64,000 nt of DNA from Carnegiea gigantea. Its lineage: Eukaryota; Streptophyta; Magnoliopsida; Caryophyllales; Cactaceae. The notes beneath the pieces are model-generated. The model saw nothing but the letters and a program-made list of their open reading frames with translations. It made no database searches and was not told the origin of the DNA. This document shows positions 55,828 to 64,000 of this stretch, piece after piece (within the stretch, counting starts at the first letter, position 1; each line of letters begins with the position of its first letter). The position numbers and the translations under genes are program-made. The stretch is taken from NCBI GenBank assembly GCA_029747015.1, contig JAKOGI010002297.1, positions 1 through 64,000 on the forward strand, read 5' to 3'.

Positions 55828-56900
55828 TTATAGAGCATCAGACACTCTACTTCCCTCTCTTTTGCATGCAGCTCCAAGAATGGCTTTAACCTTTGTCCAG
55901 TCACCTTGAAATGCGTACATCTCTTGCGGTCCTATATCCCGATAGCACCGTGTGGCAAAAGCATGAGACATAATGAAAGGACCCCTCCAACGAGATCTCA
56001 ACTCACCTGAAAAAGGGTGTAGTCTGGAGTCATAAAGCAATACCTTCTAGACTAAGGAGAACTCTTTCCTATGAATATGCCTGTCATGGAACAATTTTCC
56101 TCTCTCTTTATGCATCTTAGAGTTCTCATAAGCCTCGACTCTAATTTCTTCAAACTCACTCAACTGTAACTTCTTGTCTACCACAACCACCTCTAAGTAT
56201 TTATAGCCCACATAGCTCGATGTTCAATTTCTAAAGGAAGATGACAAGGCTTACCGAAGATGACAAGGCTTACCAAAGACAACCCTAAAAGGTAACATAC
56301 CTAAAGGGGTCTTAAAAGCTATCTTGTAAGCCTATAGAGCATCAACGACCTTATATGCCAATCCTTGTGGTTTATACTCATAGTCTTTTCCAAAATCTAT
56401 TTGATTTACCTATTGGAAACCTCTATCTAGCCTCTAGTTTGGAGATGATAAGTGGTGGCTGAACGGTGAATGATCTAGTAATTTTTCAACAACACATTAA
56501 AAGTACAATTGTCAAAATGAGTAACCTAGTCACTAATGGCAGCTCTAGGCATGCCATACCTAGAGAAAATATTTTTTCTAAGGAATTTGACAATGACTCT
56601 GACCTCAGTTGTCCTAGTTAGCACAACCTCCACTCACTTAGATACATAGTCTACTGTTAGGAGAATATGCTCATTTTCAAAAGAAGATGAAAATGATCCT
56701 ATGAAATCGATCCCTCAAACATAAAAGATCTCAACAATAATTATTGGGTAAGGGGCATAATATCTCTTCTACTGATTTTCCCAAGCTGTTGGCACCTAGG
56801 GCAGCTCTTGTAAGACCAATGGGCATCTTTGAATAAGGCAAGCCAATATAAACCACATTAAAGGACTTTACAAGCTGTTTTCTTCCCACTAAAATTCCCC
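55828..56900 (-). pseudogene. Athila-like integrase, broken
   Basis: On the minus strand the core reads GIDFIGSF (first Asp, about 56700), VDYVSKWVEV, FSRYGMPRAAISD (second Asp, about 56545) immediately followed by a stop, then EVSNRQIK (Glu) and finally SRLHPFSGELRSRWRGPF at 55960-56030, the C-terminal domain. A zinc-domain trace is seen at about 56800. The frame changes several times. Confidence 0.8.
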
Positions 56901-57399
56901 TACAAGTTTTATCATGACAAAAAGAAAGAACACTTCTAATCTCATTATCATAGATATAGCTCCTAAAAAACTAATTGGAATAATATTTGAATAAGTAAAG
57001 GTCATCGAAACAGAAAATGTTTTCCAGATACAAGAATCGGTCATTATCATGCTTGCTCCAACCTAAGGTTATCTCACCAGTCGCTATGTAATTAATAATG
57101 TCAGCATACCATGGTTCAGATTGAACCATAAGTAGCTGCTCATAAGGGAATCACTTAAAAATTATGGACTTAATCTCTTTTTCTGTAATGATCTGGGATA
57201 GGTGGTTAGTAACCAGATTCGTAAAAGCGTTTCTATCCTAGATCTCACAATCAAATTTATGTATGAGTAAAATCCACCTAAGCAGTCTAAGTTTTGCATC
57301 CTTCTCAGAGAAGAGATGCTTTGGTATAATATAGGTAGTATGGATAATCACGTAAGAGCCAATCAAATAGGGTCAAATTTTTTTAAAATCGAACATGAC

Positions 57400-58460
57400 T
57401 ACCAAAAACTCTTTTTATCAGTCATAATATAGTTCAATTGGGCCTCATTCAAAGTATGACTTGCACAATATATGACATTATCTACTCGTTGTCTTAACAT
57501 AACCCCTATAACATAGTCAAAAGCATCATACATAAGCACAAAGGGCTCTCCCCAAATGAGATGGTGTAGGATAGGTGCAAAAATCAGGGCTTCCTTTAGC
57601 CTATTAAATACCTTTAAACACTCCTCAAAGAAGTGAAAAGGGACTATCTTTGGCTAGAAGACTGATCAAGGTCTTAGCAGTTTCACTAAAATATTGGATG
57701 AATCACCCATACAATCCTGCATTGCCTTGAAAATGACACAATATCTTTCATGCATGTGGGAGGGGAAAGATTAGCAATCAGACCATATTTTACTTTATCA
57801 ACTTCAATCCCATCATGTGAAACTACATGCCCCAAAACAATATCCTTCTTTAACATAAAATGGTATTTTTCCTAGCTTAGAGTTAAATTCTTCTCCCTAC
57901 ATTTCTGTAAAACTTTGTCAGATTGGCAAACAGGCATCAAATGAGGAACAAAACACACAAAAATCATCCATAAACACCTCAATATATTGCTCAATCATGT
58001 CAAAAAATATAGAAATTATGCAATACTGAAAAGTGGTAGGAGTATTACAAAGGCCAAATGACATTCTTGCAAAGGTAAAAGTACTAAAAGGGGCATGTGA
58101 AAGTGGTCTTGTCTTCGTCCTCAAGTGCTATGGAGATCTGGGTGTAGCCAGAATACCCATCCAAAAAGCACTAGTAACTATGTCTAGCTAAACTCTCAAG
58201 GATCTGGCTATAAAAGGAAAAGGGAAGTGGCATTTTCTAATGGTTGCATTCAGTTTCCTATGGTGATTATAGACAGAAGACCCAGACTGGACTCTAGTGG
58301 AGACTAACTCATTCTTGTTATTCCTAATCACGACAATATCAATCTTCTTAGGAATGATTTGAACTGGATTGACCCACTCGCTATCATGAATAGAGTAGAT
58401 TATCCCGTGATCTAACCATTAAAGGACCTTTTTTTTCTGTGACTTCTTACAAGGTAGGGT
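57400..58460 (-). pseudogene. Athila-like reverse transcriptase, broken
   Basis: The clearest part is 57918-58124 on the minus strand: FARMSFGLCNTPTTFQ, then FFDMIEQYIEVFMDDFCVF, the RT palm with its two catalytic Asp in FMDD form. The upstream fingers (about 58130-58400) and downstream connection/RNase H regions (57400-57900) are recognisable only in fragments and several frames. Confidence 0.82.
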
Positions 58461-58599
58461 TTAGATGTCTTTACTGATCTCTATAATGTTTAGCATTATC
58501 TTCGCGATGAGTTCTATGTTGGACAATAGAGGGGTTAATACTTTTTATGTCACGTAAAGTCCACCCTATGGCCTCTTTGTGCTCATTTAGATTAGACAA

Positions 58600-59370
58600 C
58601 AATCACATGAAAAGACTTAGGAGGACCTAAAAAGACATACTTAGGAAACCAGGTAAATGTTTTAACTCTATTGTGGGATCAAGAGTTTGTGTAACAAAAG
58701 AAGGGAAGTTAGAAGAATCAGGAGAGAGGGAATCAATCTCATTACGAAGATCATTTTCAAGCAAACCATCAACACATGAGTCATCACAAGCATGCACATT
58801 AAGACAATTAACACTGTCACTCTCATTAAAAACAGCAGGTTGTCTTTGTAGATTAATAACATTCAAATCAGCAGTCATGTTTTCAAGAGACAATTTCATC
58901 ATAGCATTCCTACAATTGATTAAAAGCATTTGAAGTAGTTAGGAAAGGTTAACCAAGAATGATAGGTATTTGGGCTTTAGGGTTAGCAACAGACTCAGTT
59001 TCCAGAACAACGAAATCCACAGGAAATAAGAAGTCACGTACTTTAATTAAAACACCCTAAAGTACACCCCTACGGGTTCTAGTGGAGCTGTTGACTAACC
59101 AGAGGATTGTCCTAATAGGTTTTAACTCTCCCAATCTCAGCCTCTCACATAGTGAGTATGGAAACAAATTGACACTTGCCTCTAAATCTAACAATGCTCT
59201 ATTGATGGTCTGGTTCTTTATGATAATGGAGATGGTACGGCAACTGGGTTCTTTATATTTGGATAGAATTTGGTGTGAGATAATAGAGCTAACATTGCAA
59301 GCTAAGGAAGCCTTACTTGGGACATTAGTTGCTCTCTTAGTGGTGCACAACACTTTCAAGAACTAGATAG
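58600..59370 (-). pseudogene. Athila-like protease region, broken
   Basis: The 59057-59359 minus-strand frame reads KYKEPSCRTISIIIKNQTI, then RALLDLEASVNLFPYSL. In related elements the active site is D-L/S-G-A; here Gly is Glu (DLEA), so the protease would be inactive. The 58627-58929 frame continues the protease-RT linker with acidic composition. Confidence 0.75.
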
Positions 59371-59855
59371 CATCCAAAAGAGGGATATTGATTTTGGCTT
59401 AAAAGAAGGTCTCTCTAATCTTATCAACATGGGTCTAGTCCTTCTTGTTCCTTAACATAGTCAAAAAGGGTGCAACAAGCTTATGAGCCCCTTAATAGTT
59501 AAAGGCAGAGACGTGTCTCTTCCTTCTTAGACTTATCTTGCTCGCTCTCCTTAAGGTTAACTAAGTCAGTAGGCCAGCAAGTGGAAAACTTAATTGGGGT
59601 GCCCTCAATAGCATCCCTAGAAGCAGAACCATTCTTAAGGAGAGATGGTGAAGATAGAGATGGAGAAAGCTGAATTGGTATGCCCATAAGGTCTTCTAAG
59701 TTATGATCCATTAAACGACTTAGCCTAAGAGAAGTTATTGCATTAGCCCCTTTTCCATTAGCCCGGTCTAGTGGTTGCATCGAGGATGGGCCTATATTCA
59801 AGTTGGGCTCTATCTGACTAGGGTACGTTCATTTTTCTCTGTTAGCAGTTATTAA

Positions 59856-60031
59856 AAGGGCAGCCCAGTGCATAAGCATCCCGCGTTTACACAGGGTCCG
59901 GGGAAGGGCCGCACCCCAAGGGGTGAATTGTAGGCAGCCTAACTTGACTTTGTCAGTGGCTGATTCCACGGCTCGAATCCATGACCTTTTGGTCACACGG
60001 AGACAACCTTACCGTTGCTCCAAGGCTCCTC
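59856..60031 (-). mobile_element. tRNA-derived SINE with long target duplication
   Basis: 176 bp, minus strand. It starts AGGAGCCTTGGAGCAACGG with a box A (TGGAGCAACGG, 60012-60022) and a box B (GGATTCGAGCC, 59970-59980), the internal RNA polymerase III promoter of tRNA origin. It ends ...GGGCTGCCCTTTT. About 21 bp are repeated on both sides (59835-59855 and 60032-60052, beginning TTCTCTGTT) with one mismatch. It lies inside the minus-strand Gypsy element, so it is younger than that element. Confidence 0.92.
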
Positions 60032-60052
60032 TTCTCTGTTGGCAGTTATTAA

Positions 60053-61264
60053 CTGAGATAATTGCTCCGTCATTATCTTCATCACTTTCTTTAAGCTATT
60101 TTATGATCTCTCTCAATTGCTAAATCTTTTATCAATATTATTATAGCCAAGAGATGGTTGTGTATGAACAATTGTGGAAAGAGACAACCGAAGCACCCTT
60201 TGGTATCTTTAGTAGGGTTGGATAGAAGTGTTTCCAAGAAACACTCTAGTTTATGTGCTAGGACATCCTAAGTTCTGACCTTGATTCCAAGAAAAGTTTG
60301 GTGATTCCACCACCCACGGATTGAAAGTGAGGAAAAAGGGTCATTTCTTGGCATTTGATAAGCCATGTTCACTTTCTCAGTTCCAATTGATAATTGATGA
60401 GCATAGTTGGGGCTGCTAGTCAAGCGATAGTCTAAGGATTGATAGTGAGAACATGTTATATAAGCACTTTGAATAACCTGAGGTTGCCAATAGTCAATCC
60501 CTTTAGATTAATTCTCTAAATTTGCAAATGTAGACCATATATGGCTTAAGTCTAACATTGTATCATACCCTATTGGCACTGGTGATTCTAGAACTCAGAC
60601 TAATATATGTAGCGGTCTCCTACTGCATTACCATCTCAGCTAAGTCCTCTAAGAATTCTCACGCTACAGTAGGATTCTTGGATAATAATCCATCCTAATA
60701 CATGGACTCTAACATGGTCCTAGTCGGTTAGTCCAAACCTTCGTAGATGATTTGACAAAGATGCCACTATTCTAGGTCATGATGGGGACATTAGGCCAAG
60801 AATTTCTCAAATCCTTCTACGTGCCTCTAAAAGGTTCCTTGTCAAAGTGAATAAACTGACTAATTTCACTTCTTAATTAAATAGTTTTGCCATTGGGAAA
60901 TCTTGGCATCATCTTTTAGCGCAAAAGGAACAGATCTCAGTTTGACCACAAGAATTTGCACATTATGTAAATGTATCATATTACATACATCTTCAAATTC
61001 ACTTAAAAATAAACAAACATCTTGAAGGCTAGTGAATTTAGAAAGCATTTGAATGTGAAGTGGTTCTAGTTTAAGGTTCACACTAGTACCGAGGGTAGGA
61101 AGGTTAAAACATGAAGGTAAGGTTGAACTTGGAGGGTAAAAGATCTCATTCAAAGCCCTTTCACTCCTACTTTGTCCAACCATTTTGTCACGTTCAAATT
61201 TAGGTTTCGATCCTAGTGAGTATTCTTCTTTTAGACTCCTTTCCCAAACAATCATGCAAGTCAC
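60053..61264 (-). pseudogene. Athila-like gag, broken
   Basis: The minus-strand frame 60866-61264 begins near MTCMIVWERS and includes RSERALNEIFYPPSSTLPSC, FNLP, LHIQMLSKF, LSEFEDVCNM and VKLRSVPFALKDDAK-SQW, the Athila-type gag core. The rest, down to the SINE, is in other frames with stops. Confidence 0.78.
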
Positions 61265-61435
61265 ACACCCACAATCGTATTTTTGTCTTTCTTTTTGACA
61301 AGAAAGAAAATAAATAAATAAAAAGTGATCTAAATACAGCTATTCAAATAAAAATGAATCGAATCACAAAACTAATCAAAGACAAAAATATCAAAAAAAT
61401 AGTAAAGTAAAAAGTGGTAAATTGGATACTAACCA

Positions 61436-61453
61436 TCCCCAGCAATAGTGGCA
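61436..61453 (-). other. Primer-binding site of the minus-strand element
   Basis: On the minus strand TGCCACTATTGCTGGGGA, a diverged form of the Asp-tRNA site TGGCGCCGTTGCCGGGGA, six bases from the LTR. Confidence 0.8.
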
Positions 61454-61459
61454 AAAACT

Positions 61460-61841
61460 TGTTGATATAAAAAGAAGCTACAAGTGCATGGTGCCTACCT
61501 TGTAGTATGATCCGACGAATATGAGTCGATTTATAAAGATGAGAGCACCAAATTAACCACTTGATTAGCTAAACTACAAATGTCTCTATAGTAAGAAAAA
61601 ATTAACTTATAAATTGACTCATAGATTGACTCAAGCTTAGACACTATAATAAGAAAATGTCTTACAATGACTAACTTATAAATTGAGTTAAGAAGATTAG
61701 ACACTAAGTAAATAAAATAATAAAACAAATGAACAAATAATAACAATATTAGGTTAAAATAAAACCCATACATTTTTCGCCACTTAGAGGCAAAACCCAA
61801 GAAACTTTGCTAGCTTTGTGTGCTTGGGCTTTAAAAAATTA

Positions 61842-61896
<55 letters not shown>

Positions 61897-63103
61897 GTAT
61901 CAAAAATTCAATGGCACCTCGTATGACGCCAAATAAAACTTAAGGACTTAAAAACCATGAGACAAAACCTGCAGAAGGTTAGACTAACAGGAATAAACAT
62001 GAAGAAAAAAAGGGGGTTATGAACAAAACAAACAAAAAAAAACAAATAAAATAAAATAAAATAAAATAAAATGAACAAAAATGAGAATAGTAAATCACAA
62101 AAAGTCCCCCAAAGACTCAATACTCAGAGACAAGAATGTAGGCTCTGCTCCAAAAAAAAGTTAGTGACAATGAAACAAACTAATCAAATTGAGTTAAAAT
62201 TACAAGCTGAAGAAGTAGAAATTGGGAAAACAGAAGACTTGAAAATAAAATAGGGTAATGACATGGCTAAGTAACAAACCAAAGTTGCAAATTCAATCAA
62301 CCTAATGGCCAAAGTCTAAGTAAAAGCACAAGATGGAGAGAAAGGATTTGTTATTCAACTAACTCAAAGCTCAACAATGGCTTTCTAGGTGTCTTGAACC
62401 AAAAATGGAAAAGAACCTAAAAACTACAATAATGTGAAAGGGGGGAAAAAAAACTACAGATCAACAGAATAGATTCAACTAATTGCTAGTTACTAAATGA
62501 TGGCTTACACCTCCCATTCCACCCCTATTTATAGCTGAATTTGCCCACCCTATTCATCTTCAACTTCCACAAAGTTTAGAATGTTATGCTAATCCTACGC
62601 TGCCCACTTCAATGTTCATGAGACTGAGTCTTACAGAGAGGAAGAGAGATCCACTCCACAAAATCTGCGTCGTTATAGTAGTTGATTATGAGTGATGATG
62701 CGCCAGGTGATGAAAATGATAGTGGTGATTAAAAATGATGAAGATGATGATCTGTGTAATGATGCGAGGGAGAAAATAAAGTGGGGTAGAGGTTATGTGA
62801 GGTGCAGGTGGGGAGTGATAAGGTAGGTTGCGTTAGCTCAACCCTTCATTACTATGGTCCTACATTCTTGACACCAAAACAACCCAGTTGTGCACTCATG
62901 ACATTAGACTTTGCAATGAACTTGAATAAGGGGCTACTATGTACTTGGGCTGCTGGGTTCTCGATCTTTTTGTTTTGATTTTGTACATTTTTGCATCGAC
63001 TAACTCAACCTACAAATTGTAAAACAAAAGCACTCGGGTAATGAGCTCTTTTCTAATAAAGTACATAAAATATAGGGGTAAAAATATAACAAAATCTAGC
63101 TCA
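61460..63103 (-). repeat. 5' LTR of the minus-strand element
   Basis: 1,644 bp. On the plus strand it runs from TGTTGATATAAAAAG to CTAGCTCA. It matches the split left LTR from 61731 on. It carries an (AAT)n run (61842-61894) and a (TAAAA)n run (about 62044-62072). Confidence 0.85.
61842..61894. repeat. (AAT)n microsatellite in the LTR
   Basis: About 17 AAT units. The left LTR has a shorter run (about 11 units, 49375-49408) in the same place between conserved flanks (AAAAATTAAAT before and AAAT(C/T)(T/C)AATGGCA after). Confidence 0.95.
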
Positions 63104-64000
63104 ATAGTGCTATAAGATATCAACTCTTACTAGAGATAGCAAAATGAGGAAATTGATCCATTGGACTCATATAACTACCAACAATACACCAAGTATTTCA
63201 CACCTGTGTTTCTGCTAATGATAGCTTGTGATTTGTGGGGTCTACATCAAATAAATGAGTTTTCACAAGTTCTCGATACAATGAGGTAATATGAGTAAGC
63301 TTCTAGGGAATGAGTCAATCTTGATAAGTCAACAAACTCCCACGACCCAAGTGTGTGCGATCGAACACATAACATGCTCTAATGAGCTTGTGTTTTAAAG
63401 TATAATTGACACATGAAGGCTATCTTAGCCTTCACACTTACATAGGGTGGTCAAAAATAACTCTTTTCGCTACTATCCAATACTTGGGTATAGAAGAAGC
63501 TCAAATGGTGGAAGAAGATATTCTCATCTAAGATGGGGAGAAGTGATGTTGAAAGCTATTGTGAAGCGATCCTTGCTAGCATAGTGGAGTCATTTTCTAG
63601 AAACCTTATAAAAAATGGCATTGCCTGAGTGAGTTAGAAGGTGTTCCATTACCAAAAGAATAAAAAAGAAAAAGAAGAGCGCTACGTTTTCATAAATTTC
63701 ATGGCTTCAACAATATTTTATTTGTAAAAAATGCATGGCATCTCATTCAGTGCCTATCTCTTTGATAGCTCATGTCTTAAAGGCTAACTATTGCAAGCGA
63801 AGGGATTTTTAGGACACTAGTATTGGGTACCTAGCTATACCTGACCAAGTATTCTAGGTCCAAGATACCTACTAGAGAAAGGCACTTGGTGGAAATAATG
63901 AAAAGGCACAAAAGTGAGAATCCGAAGAGATAAGTGGCTTCTTAAATCAGATAAATCTACAGGAAATGATAAGATCATCGTGCAACCAACTTTGTCAGAG
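63104..64000. other. Non-coding sequence at the right edge, probably repeat-derived
   Basis: No convincing reading frame or gene. The style (AAGGCAC-GGTGGAAATAATG, AAAAAGAAAAAGAAGAGC) resembles 3' non-coding regions of Athila-type elements on the minus strand, but no end or partner is within the window. Confidence 0.35.

Larger units (their letters stand above)
49262..63103 (-). mobile_element. Athila-like Gypsy element, minus strand, with nested insertions
   Basis: The right end is the 5' LTR (61460-63103), followed on the minus strand by the primer site (61436-61453), gag (about 61264 down), protease, RT and integrase. The left LTR (49262-53472) is its 3' LTR, missing about 270 bases at its outer end and split by a LINE. 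A polypurine tract (minus strand of 53481-53494) sits beside the left LTR. A solo LTR (53975-55101) and a SINE (59856-60031) are nested inside. All coding parts have stops and frameshifts. Confidence 0.85.

Noticed and set aside
59960..60030. tRNA gene
   Set aside because: Boxes A and B are present but cloverleaf stems are absent and a non-tRNA body and target duplication follow; it is a SINE.

Overview
The window is plant nuclear DNA, almost certainly from a flowering plant with a large, repeat-rich genome. The evidence is LTR retrotransposons of recognisable plant lineages (a Copia element, a Tat-like Gypsy element and several Athila-like Gypsy elements), plant hAT-type MITEs, an RTE-type LINE, a tRNA-derived SINE, and one GT-AG intron-split host gene whose protein is strongly conserved in plants. 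The species cannot be told from the sequence.

Layout. 1-650 is a compound TA/TG/CA microsatellite. 1490-8550 is an old, broken Copia element with both LTRs and a perfect ATGAT target duplication. 8885-9312 is a hAT-like MITE. 10861-11076 is a small promoter-equipped ORF that may be a real host gene. 14267-30947 is a large minus-strand Gypsy element (gag, protease, RT-RNase H, integrase running right to left). Between its integrase and its 3' LTR lie three plus-strand (antisense) cassettes, each with a TATA box, a short coding region and a minisatellite behind it; two of the three promoters also carry a G-box. A 3.56-kb solo LTR of another Gypsy family is nested between its protease and RT.

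32282-38580 (minus) is the one confident host gene: an eight-exon CCCH zinc-finger gene of the ZC3H15/DFRP1 family, 368 codons, all introns GT-AG, open throughout. Its fourth intron is 3.5 kb. A LINE ORF1 relic follows (39721-40700).

40969-63103 is a nest of Athila-like Gypsy DNA: a short non-autonomous element with TGCAG target duplication (40969-46547); a related element of which only the 5' LTR and gag-like part remain (about 46561-49261), holding a hAT MITE with a perfect 8-bp duplication; and a minus-strand element (about 49262-63103) whose left LTR was split by an RTE LINE, whose 3' part holds a solo LTR, and whose gag-protease part holds a SINE with a long target duplication.

Most transposon reading frames have stops and frameshifts, so these are relics. 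The most unusual structure is the antisense cassette system of the 14-31 kb element: repeated promoter-gene-minisatellite modules carried against the direction of the retrotransposon.
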